NCBI GenBank assembly: GCA_921293015.1
Contig: OV121084.1
Coordinates: 25,234,946-25,298,945, forward strand
Direction: 5' to 3'
DNA: 64,000 nucleotides
Source: Phorcus lineatus
Lineage: Eukaryota; Mollusca; Gastropoda; Trochida; Trochidae
Shown: positions 50,601 through 60,114 of the stretch, piece after piece
How the letters are laid out: each line of letters opens with the position of its first letter
Position numbering within the stretch: the first letter of the stretch is position 1
Made by a program: the position numbers and the translations under genes
The notes under the pieces: generated by a model
The model's input: only the letters and a program-made list of their open reading frames with translations
What the model was told of the DNA's origin: nothing
Databases searched by the model: none

Positions 50601-51665
50601 TTAAAATAAAATCAAACCAAACGAGTGTAGTCGAGCATGATGATTAACGAAGGGGTAAATAAAAAGGATAAAAGATTGCGACTTGTAGCCCGCGAAAATT
50701 CTTGATACATCAGCGGTTTTGAATCCACATAGCTCGTTCAAATACGCTGATATAGCAGAATGCAGAGTCAGAGACAGAGACAGTCTAGAAGCTAAGCTGT
50801 CACTTTGCATTCATTTGGCTACCACAGCCATCTTTCTATTATCCGAGGGAATTTTTCTAGGAAGCTTTTTAGAATTGAGAAGGACCACGGTTCAATGTAA
50901 AGAACCTTTAATTGGACGAAAGATGCCTTTACGTCATGGTCTTGAAGAACATTTTACTTGGATGATTCAACATGATGTGCAAGCAGGGTGCGTTTCATTC
51001 TCTCCCGACAGAGGTAGCTCCGTCGTAAATACCTATACAACTTCTGTCTTACTACGAAGGTTTCTAGGCTTACCAGCACTTTCCCTTAGCGGGGCAATAC
51101 TGCAACTTAAACTACCTGGCTATATTTCAGCCAATGAAAACAACGAATGCATGAATAACATATTTGATATCATACAGGCCTGTGCAATGAAACATTCGGA
51201 AAATGAGGCGTTTGTGTTCTTGCACTCAAAGTGCAAGTTGCATATTCGAATAGATTTTAGCTTTTGGAAAGCTTACGGAAATAACTCAGGCGATGTGAAT
51301 GGTAACTTTTGAAACGGCTTCGCTGATTGCACAACTAACTTTGATTGCATCCAATCAGCGTTCTACATTTCGTGCACAAGAAACCTTCGAATTAAGACAG
51401 AGGTTGTATAGGAAGTTTTGAAGGAGCCACTTCTGTCGGGAGAGAATGGGTACGTTTATATGACAATATATTTTGGTAAACAAATCACTAAAAAGAAACT
51501 ATGTATACTTGATTTTCAGGTGGTAGAGGCAGACGTGAAATTGTCATAGAAGCGTACTCGAAGAGTGGCCGGGACATTCATTTCACTGTGGTACCAAGCT
51601 CATCGTCATTCTCAATACTAGATCCATTACTTGTTTATAACGCGTCTGAAAAATGCACGTTCTAA
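44822..51665 (+). CDS. YWTD (LDL-receptor class B)-like propeller protein, 8 exons, 5' end not found
   Basis: Exons: 44822-45152, 46103-46145, 46379-46654, 47663-47822, 48670-48803, 49512-49665, 50011-50101 and probably 51520-51665. The first seven join in frame through GT/AG sites. Exon 5 reads RMLYWVQRSTDKVGLYRI and exon 6 has IYACAGPLVRLSMSGK and LFEETLYIRWKNE. These resemble YWTD blades (LYW..., the SMDG-type turn, then LYI). Exon 7 ends CFESVSGRCTSRCRLQ, like the first three Cys of the EGF module that closes LDLR/LRP propellers. Exon 1 (DISREEEETSVHLIHEY... to DLWVTCQ) was not recognised. The long frame of exon 8 (ends SILDPLLVYNASEKCTF) needs a phase-1 partner, whereas exon 7 ends in phase 0, so an exon is missing or the terminus differs. 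An AATAAA follows at 51739. Likely secreted or membrane-bound; ligand unknown. Confidence 0.6.
47466..47640. repeat. Compound (TAG)n-(GAT)n-(CATCGT)n microsatellite
   Basis: Trinucleotide runs end about 20 bp upstream of the acceptor of the exon at 47663. Long open frames across the tract are low complexity. Confidence 0.97.
49248..49481. repeat. 39-bp minisatellite, 6 copies, in an intron
   Basis: Unit: ttgtcgtaccttctctttat then gttatacagataggtacct. The inner four copies are identical; the outer ones differ by one or two bases. Each unit has a pyrimidine-rich stretch followed by an AG (ttatacag), so each resembles a 3' splice site. The true acceptor is at 49510-49511. Confidence 0.96.
50996..51448. 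mobile_element. MITE with ~57-bp terminal inverted repeats, Mutator-like (copy 2)
   Basis: It starts CATTCTCTCCCGACAGAGG and ends with GTCGGGAGAGAATG. The ends stay complementary through cctatacaacttctgtctta. Near-identical 9-bp direct repeats flank it: ggtgcgttt at 50987-50995 and ggtacgttt at 51449-51457. It lies between the last two exons found for the YWTD-like gene. The 197-codon open frame at 50719-51312 runs across the element boundary and is not a gene. Confidence 0.9.
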
Positions 51666-51738
51666 AACCAATATTTTATAAGAAAAAACATGCTTTTGTG
51701 AAAATGCTTGTCATGTCGAATTTATGGTACGAGTTTGA

Positions 51739-51744
51739 AATAAA
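51739..51744 (+). terminator. Polyadenylation signal AATAAA for the YWTD-like gene
   Basis: It lies 74 nt past the stop at 51665; a second AATAAA follows at about 51768. Confidence 0.6.
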
Positions 51745-53520
51745 GTTATCATTCAAACGTTCTGTTGAATAAAGCATGAAACTTTAGGATGTCTTTGTTC
51801 TAATTTTGTCCAATTTCCTTGAACTTCCTCTCACATTTACACTATGGCACAAGACACATCCTCGTCGAGCTTCCAGATTGGGATCAAGTAAAAGTTAGCG
51901 TTCATAGAATTTCAATATGTATAATTATTGACCTAGTTTACACATTAGGTCAACACAATGAGAGAATGGTCCTCTCCGAAATTTTTACTTTTACTTCAAA
52001 GGTCACGGCGAAATTTTTGAAGATGCAGAGGCCATGACTTTTCTTTCTAATCACGACAGTTAGTAATGTAATAGATCTCTAGAAAGTGTCTGATCAATAT
52101 ACATATGCTCTCATTTTAATTATTGATGAGTATTTGCTTGAATCGAATCATTCAAATTTAATGCTTGCTCTGCCCACATCAAATGTGGTCTGTCGAGACT
52201 TAAAGGGCCATTGATTATGTTAGTGTTTCTAATACAACATTTTTTCAAAAACGCCTAAAAATTATATCAATTTGTAGATAACTGTTTCAGCTACAACATG
52301 ATATGTGAGAAATAGTATATATACCACGACAAGTTGGTGTAATTATATTTCACCCGCACGAGTAGCGCGTGCTACTGAATTATGCTGTCATTACGCGAAT
52401 TTTCCTTTCCTGTGTACTACGTAAGCTCGGACTTTAGTGATAACAAATAAACAAATACAATTTCTTTTCTTAAAATATTATAAACACTTGAAATTCGTGA
52501 ACAAATAATAACCATAATTTTTTGACACAAAAAGTTGACCAATACTTGCAAAACATAAAAAGGATGTTGTTGTTGTTGATGATGTATCCTGCTTCTCTTT
52601 TCCGTCCCCACGTGGTTATTTTGTTTAAAGGATGGGAGCCAACTGCGACCACAATGCTTTGCGCAATAAAATAATAAAGTCGATCTATTTATAGACACGG
52701 GAAACACCATTACTAATTAGTTAGATTTCTCGGCTTATTTGGGGTCTAAAAAATTGGCGGAAAATTATGTTAAGATCTTTGAACGAGATGGATTTTTGGC
52801 ACTATTTTCTAATTTGTATCAACATACTATGTGGCCCTTTAACTCCTGAAACGACTCCTGACGACACTACAGCTACATACCGAAAGTATCGCAAATATCA
52901 TGTACTTGGGATTTTGTTTGGACTTATAGAAAATAACTTAAGCAATACTGACATGGAGTCATCCATTGCCCATTTGTACCATATCCATTCTTTTACTTAT
53001 TTTGGTATAGTTTAATCTTTTGTGAAAAAAATCGAATTTTATCCAGATGAAATAGACACAAGAGGTCAGATTTTCGAAATGACGGTTTACCTGAATTTCG
53101 ATTAAAATATTCAATATCGACTATATAAGAAATATCCAGCACAAATCCATTGACTTAATCCGAACATGACTTGTTTTTAAGCTATTGATCATTTAAAAAT
53201 GATTTGTAGAGAGAAATTTTGACCCCTGGTCACTTGTATGACCTCCCACAACTGTTACGGTTAATTGTGGGGTATGCTATATCATTGTGTTAAAGTATAT
53301 AATAACGTCAATTCTGTAATGAAAATTCAACAATATCAGTTTTTCATGCGTTAAAGGTAGTCAAAAGCGCTTTATGTGCTTGGGGAGAGGCTAAGAACAT
53401 AGGAAAACAGGAATTTTCGTGTTGGCTAGATGTAACAAGTTGTCGGAACATATTGCTTTCTAAGGCGTCATTTCGGACTTGAACCTTGATATTATGGTAT
53501 AAGATGTAGTCCCGTCACAT
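51745..53520. other. Intergenic; nothing firmly recognised
   Basis: No repeat was recognised. The open frame 52767-53015 contains an internal Met followed by FWHYFLICINILCG, a possible signal peptide, but has no good donor or other support. Confidence 0.4.
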
Positions 53521-53818
53521 CATGTAGTTGAGATGATTTGTTGTTTAACACCGCTTTCAAGAGGATTTCACGGCTGCTAGTAATATTGCAGAGGGAAAGC
53601 CTGCAAAACCTTAGTAGCTATGTATTGCGGTGAAACCTGCGAGCATCGACTGGAACCAAGGAATCATAGGTGGTACCCCACATAAAAACTTTAGCATGGC
53701 ATCCAAACCTTACTGCCTATAAAACATATCTCTACTGCAGACAAAGTTGCCGAGAAACGGGCGGGATTTAAACCCCGGCCGCCTTGATCCGAAATCGAGC
53801 GCGTAAACCACTGCGCTG
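53521..53818 (-). mobile_element. tRNA-derived SINE, minus strand (better preserved copy)
   Basis: Read from 53820 leftwards it opens accagcgcagtggtttacgc, with an A-box-like GCGCAGTGG. About 45 bp on comes a B-box-like GGGTTTAAATCCC, then the body shared with 10457-10775 (aggtttcaccgcaatac and cttgaaagcggtgttaa). A direct repeat gtcacat flanks it (53514-53520 and 53819-53825). Two boxes plus target duplications support Pol III-driven retroposition. Confidence 0.8.
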
Positions 53819-53825
53819 GTCACAT

Positions 53826-54586
53826 TCAAACCAACTCCCATATCTGTGATACGTACGCTTTCATTTGATCCTTTTGGCACCTCCAACTTCGCATAGGTTG
53901 GTCCTAACGTGTCTTCAAGCCTTTCAAAAACACACCAATTTTCTTGTTTTTATTAGTTATCATGACTCAAACAATGTCTTACATCCAAAATGTACAGAAA
54001 ACAGCTGTTTATAAAAAGAAAATATTGATGACAATAACACATCTCAGAGATTTATTATTCGAATATCCAAAAAGGTTGTAATGAACTAAATTTTGAGATG
54101 TAATTTGTCAACTAGGAGTTCAAATAATACATAATTATGATTCATAATAAAGATATATATATTGTTTTTTTAATTTTCAACTGATACATGGTTACGGAAG
54201 AATGATATTTGAAACAGTGACAAAGATAGTATAAACTGTGTTAAAGTTATATGAAGAATTGAAAGTTAAGCATCAAAATGTGAGACGAAAGGAAACCATT
54301 TGTTTTTAAATCATTGGTGTCATTATTTCATTTATCATTGACTCTTTCAGCATGAAAAATCATCTCTGAAGTTTTCAAAAATATTCAATTTTGGAACTGT
54401 ATTTCTGACATTCTATAAATAAATATGCCTTTTTGCCGAGAATATTATTTGGTTCAGAAGAAAAGTCCCGAAACAAATTAAATTATTTGTTATTTTTACT
54501 TCTTGATTGAGGAAGATATCTATCCAGATTTCCAGGAGATACATATACCCTTGATTCATATTTAGATGAAGAATCTGTGAGGGTAT
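53826..54586. other. Intergenic; nothing recognised
   Basis: AT-rich 3' flank of the LicD-type gene, without recognised repeats. Confidence 0.45.
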
Positions 54587-54592
54587 TTTAAT
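54587..54592 (-). terminator. Polyadenylation signal variant ATTAAA (minus strand)
   Basis: ATTAAA on the minus strand lies about 40 nt past the stop of the LicD-type gene; no AATAAA is closer. Confidence 0.4.
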
Positions 54593-54631
54593 TTCATCTT
54601 TGGTATACCTCAGAAAGCATTAACCCGTTGA

Positions 54632-55543
54632 TCACAAATTTTCCCTATTTTCCGACAAGCTTGGACTGTGTTCGACAAAGAAAGGGGGTTGGTCTGGGAC
54701 TATGGTACCATTCAATTCAAGAGTCTCAAGAATTCCAGTTCCAATATCTCGTCTTTTCACAAATGGGTATTTATCCTTTAGCAAATCACAGTTAACTTCC
54801 TTGAATTTGTAACCCTTGCCTTGCGGATGTCGTGAAATAAGTTTGTGATATTCCCACTGGCATATATTCAGGTTGTATAATTTTTCCAGAATTAAACGTG
54901 ATTTTTGTGGTGCAGGAAGATGAAATCCCATAAACGGTATTTTTCGCAATGGGAATATGAATGTTTTAAGATAACTTCTCGAAGGGTCATTCAGATCCCA
55001 TATATGAGTACTATTTTCTTCATAGAAGAATATATCAAGATACGGCCATTTCATGTCGCTCTTTCCACTCACAAATTCAGACGTTTGATGATAAAACCTC
55101 CAGATAAACTCAAATAATTTTACAATTCCGAAGTTTTGACCGTTATTGAAAGACTTGAAGTTGTTCCACACCAATGGTATATCAGATGCCTTAACAATAA
55201 TGTCGACGTCAGCATCCCAGGGAATGATGTCATGGTGTCGGTATGCTCCAAGCAATGATCCGTACATCAAAAAGCACGTCACGTTCTTTGGGACAACTTC
55301 AAAGAACTTCTTTACCAAAAGTTTGTAAATGATCATTTCCTCGCTTGTGATGAATTTCTGAAAATCCGATATGCTTTTTTCGCTCTTGACGACTCGACGA
55401 TTGACATCAGCATTGACAGACATTTTTGTTCTATAATGTTTTGTTTTTTCGTTGACAGTTGAATTGTTCGAGACTAAGTAGATAACACAAATACAAATAC
55501 AAAGGAATACCATCGTTCTTGTCTTATGGTAGTTAGCAGTCAT
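54632..55543 (-). CDS. LicD/fukutin-family protein, type II membrane
   Basis: The CDS has 303 codons. A hydrophobic segment at residues 11-25 (MVFLCICICVIYLVS) after a short basic N terminus gives a type II signal anchor, as expected for a Golgi enzyme. Potential N-glycosylation sites follow (NNST, NVT). The LicD nucleotidyltransferase core is at residues 94-114: YGSLLGAYRHHDIIPWD then ADVD, with the metal-binding Asp cluster intact. Further on are WPYLDIFFYEEN and, near the C terminus, KRRDIGTGILETLELNGT. LicD-fold proteins include bacterial phosphocholine transferases and animal fukutin/FKRP, which add ribitol-phosphate to glycans; the substrate here is unknown. The frame is open for 46 codons further upstream, but a 3' splice site-like tttctgtttgcag lies about 20 bp before this Met, suggesting an upstream non-coding exon and this start. 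Confidence 0.88.
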   Translation of the reverse strand: MTANYHKTRTMVFLCICICVIYLVSNNSTVNEKTKHYRTKMSVNADVNRRVVKSEKSISDFQKFITSEEMIIYKLLVKKFFEVVPKNVTCFLMYGSLLGAYRHHDIIPWDADVDIIVKASDIPLVWNNFKSFNNGQNFGIVKLFEFIWRFYHQTSEFVSGKSDMKWPYLDIFFYEENSTHIWDLNDPSRSYLKTFIFPLRKIPFMGFHLPAPQKSRLILEKLYNLNICQWEYHKLISRHPQGKGYKFKEVNCDLLKDKYPFVKRRDIGTGILETLELNGTIVPDQPPFFVEHSPSLSENRENL

Positions 55544-56216
55544 CTTTGTTGTAAAATCTGCAAACAGAAAACCGATGTCAGCGATGCATTGCAATTCAAC
55601 GTTTAATATACTTAACAATGTTTGTCCGTTAACATTGGTTAACTCAAAATGCACGACAAGATCATGACCAATTATGGGCAAAGGTTATTACTAGATTTTA
55701 TTACTACTTTTGCGCTTGAACATGTTTGACATATTTGCAAATATATAAAAAGCGTGAGCCAAGCGAAATTAAGATTTCAAATTGGGAGAGAAGTGAGTTG
55801 TGAGGTCATAGGATTAAGCTTAATGATTTTCTAGAATTTAATTTACAGTGACAATCTGCTAACATCTGTTTAGCTGCGGAAATTCGAAATTACATAGTAA
55901 TTTTTAAACAGACACTTCATAAATAGTTGAATTCACATGGGCCAAACTCAAATGAAAGGGTCTTTTTATTGAAAGATTCTGAATGATGCTCGAAAAATGC
56001 TAATCGGTTCATACGTGTGATAAGAAAGAGGTATAAAATCGCAATTGTAATCGAAAACCGGAAATGAGGCGACCCAAATATAGTCAAAAGTAATTCTTAA
56101 AATCTATCAGGTTAAGCAGGTAGAAGAGAAAATTTGAGAGGAAATCGACTTAAATTCATTAATTATAGGTTTTTTCACTTTAACTGAATACTAATAATTA
56201 TTGTATACATCAGGCA
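55544..56216. other. Intergenic; contains a partial copy of the gatcgaaaaccgga repeat
   Basis: At about 56035-56130 atcgcaattgtaatcgaaaa, then ccgga and tagtcaaaagtaattct, match the TTAA-end repeat family (copies at 14592, 15216 and 62841). Otherwise nothing was recognised. Confidence 0.55.
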
Positions 56217-56224
56217 TTTGGGGG

Positions 56225-56376
56225 CACAGGGGCGTGTATCGCTTAGAAATAGCTTTAGAAAGACATATATACCTATAGACCCTTCCCTACTACTATATAA
56301 AAGGATAGTAGTAGGGAAGGGTCTATAGGTATATATGTCTTTCTAAAGCTATTTCTAAGCGATACACGCCCCTGTG
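56225..56376. mobile_element. Perfect foldback MITE, 152 bp, 8-bp target duplication
   Basis: Two 72-bp arms (56225-56296 and 56305-56376) are fully complementary around an 8-bp spacer. Ends are CACAGGGGCG and CGCCCCTGTG. The element is flanked by the exact 8-bp direct repeat tttggggg (56217-56224 and 56377-56384). Eight-bp duplications and a CAGGGGCG-type end suggest the hAT superfamily. It has no coding content, and the perfect arms imply a recent insertion or arm-to-arm correction. Confidence 0.95.
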
Positions 56377-56488
56377 TTTGGGGGTTTATATATATTGTAA
56401 ATGTTCATGAAAGTCAATGAAATACTCTGAAATTCTCATATTGATGCTATAAAAGAATATCAATTGTCAATAGTTGTCACAAGTCAGC

Positions 56489-56720
56489 TGTAAATGGAAA
56501 CATGGAACGGTTTGTCAAGACACACCCGGTGAGTTTTGTTGAGGTGGTGCACGAAGCACGAGAGATGTGTGCAAAAAGGTATATAAAAGTGCGTGTCGGC
56601 AGTGTTGGAGGCAGACGACTGGAGTGAGCGCATTGAAAGTACAGGCTGTGTAAGCCGTAAGTAGAGTTTGATTTTTGTTACTGTATAATAAAGAACTTTG
56701 GAACATGTTTCATTTGTCAT
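56489..56720 (+). promoter_or_regulatory. Promoter-like or LTR-like segment (uncertain)
   Basis: A TATA box (tatataaaag, 56580-56589) lies about 25-30 bp upstream of a tcggcagtgtt start-like motif. About 110 bp on is an AATAAA (taataaagaactttgg). This compact TATA-to-polyA layout is typical of the U3-R part of a retroelement LTR, but no partner LTR, internal region or target duplication was found. It could equally be a host promoter. Confidence 0.25.
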
Positions 56721-56899
56721 TTTATGGTTTTAAACTTGGCATTTACAGTCGAAGGTGATGTACTGTGATGTTTAAAAAATAATGATATTTATAATGTACA
56801 ATTCAATTGTGTGAATTTGTCCGAATTTGATGTTTTCATGAAACCAATTATAATATCTACCATGTTTGAATGAATGGTTAAGCATTGTTTTATGTTGGT

Positions 56900-57816
56900 A
56901 AAACTTGACAGTAAAACAAGTGTTTTACAGTGTTGGAGCATGGACTTGAGACTTGGTGCGCTTGCTTTACTGCCTTGTTGTCGTCTGACCAGTCCATGGG
57001 TTTTGGACGTCTGTGTGACGTCTATGCAGTCTCACAGGGTGTGATAGAGTTCAGCCTTGTAGCAGTCTATCCAGCTGAGGGATAAGGACTGAGGAGACTG
57101 TGATACGCCAGTCACGTCACGGTGATACTATCGTGAGATGTCAGTCACGTCATGGTGATACTATTGTGAGATTTCAGTCACGTTATGGTGATGTGTGTGG
57201 GACACTTACAACGCCTTGATGGATCAGCAGCTACGTGCTGAGTTGTAATGTGAACTCTGTTTCAATTCAAGTGTATGACTTGATGTAACTATATAAGAAT
57301 GCACTATCGAACTGTCTACAAATTGTTTTGGTATGCATATCTTGTAGATTTTTTTTATGTACGAAACCTAAAGGTGTTATAAAACTGAAAATTATATACT
57401 GATAGTTGTACACTTATGGTTTGCATATGTTTAATTGATACTTGTTTTGCGTAAGGGTATGCATTGTTATAGGATGAGCTGTGCAACTCTGCTGAAGTGT
57501 ATTAATGTGATGCGCAAACGAGGGAATGTGTGCATGTGAGCAGAAAGTGAAGATATGGTTGTTGTGCATGTGTATACATGATAGCATGTTATGGGTATGC
57601 GTTGAGAGTGCATGTGAAGTTGGGTTGCGCGTGTGAAGATGAACTGTATGTTGAATGTGAAAATAGGATTGTGTTTGTATGTTGAAAGTGTTGAGTGAAT
57701 GAGTAGTTGTGATTCGTCTGATATCATTTCCGTTAAAATATTTGTTTATTGTAATTGTGTGTTATTCATTCTTAGATTTTAGCAAGTCACGTGACAATAG
57801 TATGTCAATATCAGTA

Positions 57817-57820
<4 letters not shown>
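56900..57820. other. Non-coding; short tandem repeat of ~32 bp
   Basis: Three units of about 32 bp (cagtcacgtca.ggtgatacta) lie at about 57111-57196. The remainder is TG-rich with no supported gene. Confidence 0.55.

Positions 57821-57880
<60 letters not shown>
57819..57880. repeat. (TA)n microsatellite
   Basis: About 31 TA units; open frames over it (IYIYIY) are meaningless. Confidence 0.97.
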
Positions 57881-57884
<4 letters not shown>

Positions 57885-58834
57885 GTATACGCGGACTGTT
57901 GTACATGTATGCTGATGTATGACTGTAAAGCGAAATACGATACTTTTTGTGTATAAAATACTTGTATGGATTGAAAGATTTCCTTGTAATAAGTAACATT
58001 TTTGTGAATGTATTTTATTTCCCTAATAAGGCGTACCGCAATGTCTTCAATTCTGTGATCTAAAGATATGTCTATATCTTTGATATCATACAAAATGAAA
58101 GACAAAAGTGAACAGAGCTCACATACATCAACACTAAATTGGCCTATGAAGACACTCGTTGTATATTTTTGTGAAACATTGTAACGAACGTAATCTTAGA
58201 TTTCCAAACACCTCGTAAGATAAAAAAAAAGACTTCTGACATTACGCCGGTTGAATGAAACTTTTTTAACTATTTACCTTGTCATGATTTATTGTAATAT
58301 CAACAGTAATGAATGAGAGATGCTTAGTAATGACATAATTGATTTTTAAGATAGTGTGTTATCCGGTATTTTAGTGATCGACGATATATTATTATCCTCT
58401 TAGCGGATGAGATGTGTGTTCTATGTTATGTTTGTAAAATGTTATGCCTGTCAGCATTGCAGTAAGCAGATTGAAAACAGTGTTTGTTAAATGTGAAATA
58501 CCGTGTAGTATTCACCTGATAGAGACATTAGAAAATATCTACTATCGATCAAATATATTTACATTTACAAATGGACTTGATAACAAAAATATGATTTAAC
58601 ATACCTTTCAGGTAGACTTACGACACTGACACTATATACAAACAATGTATTTACTTCACCAGTCTACCTTTGAAAAGAGTGATGGTCTCTCAAACAGTGT
58701 AGCCGTTGATTATTAGATGTTGGAATTAGAACTATAACAGAAAATATATTTACAAATATAATTATAATGAAAGTGATGATGAAAGTTGAGATAAAAAGAC
58801 GATATGAATTATGAAGTAATTGTAAACAAATTCA

Positions 58835-59125
58835 ACAATATCAAAATAATCTGTCGAAGTCAAAACCAATCAAAGTTGTCCATGCGGAAATTACGCAATT
58901 TTCATCACACCTGTTAACAACGAGAAGGGAATATGATCTAATTAACCTAATACTTTATACGTCAATACTTCATACTTCAATATACAAATTCACAACATCA
59001 GAATTTTCTTTCAAAGTGAAAACCAACAGGAGTTGCAAATTATATTATAGTGTAGATGCAATTAGCTAATTTTCCTCACACCTGTTTACAACCTTAAGGA
59101 AATTTAATCGAATTAACCTGATCGA
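58835..59125. repeat. Diverged tandem duplication, ~145-bp unit
   Basis: Two successive segments share aattttc.tcacacctgtt then acaac, gaaaaccaa and aattaacct in the same order at a spacing of roughly 145 bp. No further copies were seen. Confidence 0.65.
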
Positions 59126-60114
59126 TATATATGTAACGAAATACGTCACATGGCTACACGTGGAGTGTGAATCTTAATAAATTTCTTCTAATTATTTTGG
59201 ATTTAGTCATATATCAACTCCATTCAGTCTTATTTCACTGGTGAATATGATGTTGTTTAGAAGTGTATTAAAATTGATGACTTTGAAAAGATACATTTAC
59301 GTTGACGAGTCATCAATTGTTTGAATATTTTATCTTAAAATAATCTGCTGACTTTACTCATCATCAAGTTCCAATTCTCCATAACACGGTCTAATGTTTA
59401 TTTAAAGTATTAGCTACTGCTACTGAGGCTATTTTGGGGTCATTCAAGGGTGAAAATGTGAAAAGCAAAAAAGTAACGAAAGTCTTCAAGGTAAACATAT
59501 CGCCAAAGTAATAGCTTTTATTTTATTTATTTTGTCAAAACCGTCAAAACAAAACATTATTTCTTTTAAAGGTCAGCAATCAAAGATGAAAACATTTGTT
59601 TAAGTTCGTTTTCCAATGGATCAAAGTAAATCATTCACAAATGTTAAAAACACGATTCCTTACGATCATATTCGAACACATCAAACTTTGTTCATAAGAT
59701 TTGCTTACCTTCGCCTTATATCACCCGTGCGACAACGAATCCTAGAATCCAACATCGGGATGATAGCGCGGTTAGGTGGTTAACTCGGTATGTCAGGGCG
59801 GGAGGCAGGTCATGTTAATAAAATGTTTTACTCGCGGTATGAACAACTCAGATCGAGGGGATGTACATACACTTGGTGATGTTAATCACGTGACCAAAAT
59901 GTCCAATCAGCGCTCCGCGTGTACCGTGCAGCAGTTGCTGACTACCTTGACAACAGCCTGTACAGCAGAGTGTGGTCCACCCAATCTCACTGAAACCAGA
60001 GGAACCTATCACTGCTCCACAGGGTAAAATGACCTTTTAACCAATCGGAGACAAGCCTAGAAATTCATCGACATGTTTGATATTTCAGCGATCCTCTGAT
60101 TGCTTGAATTTGTG
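59126..60114. other. Intergenic; one weak open stretch
   Basis: The frame 59776-60027 is Cys-containing (CTVQQLLTTLTTACTAEC) and ends at a possible donor, but there is no further support. Nothing else was recognised. Confidence 0.35.

Noticed and set aside
50719-51312. 197-codon open frame
   Set aside because: It runs from unique sequence into the Mutator-like MITE, and the second half is repeat sequence also found at 9294-9708.
52767-53015. Frame with a signal-peptide-like FWHYFLICINILCG
   Set aside because: No acceptable donor, no partner exon and no domain; the hydrophobic stretch may be chance in AT-rich DNA.
54905-55328. Plus-strand frames opposite the LicD-type gene
   Set aside because: Shadow frames; the minus strand carries clear LicD motifs.
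59776-60027. Cys-containing 83-codon frame
   Set aside because: No family, no upstream promoter or confirmed splice site; could be part of an old repeat.
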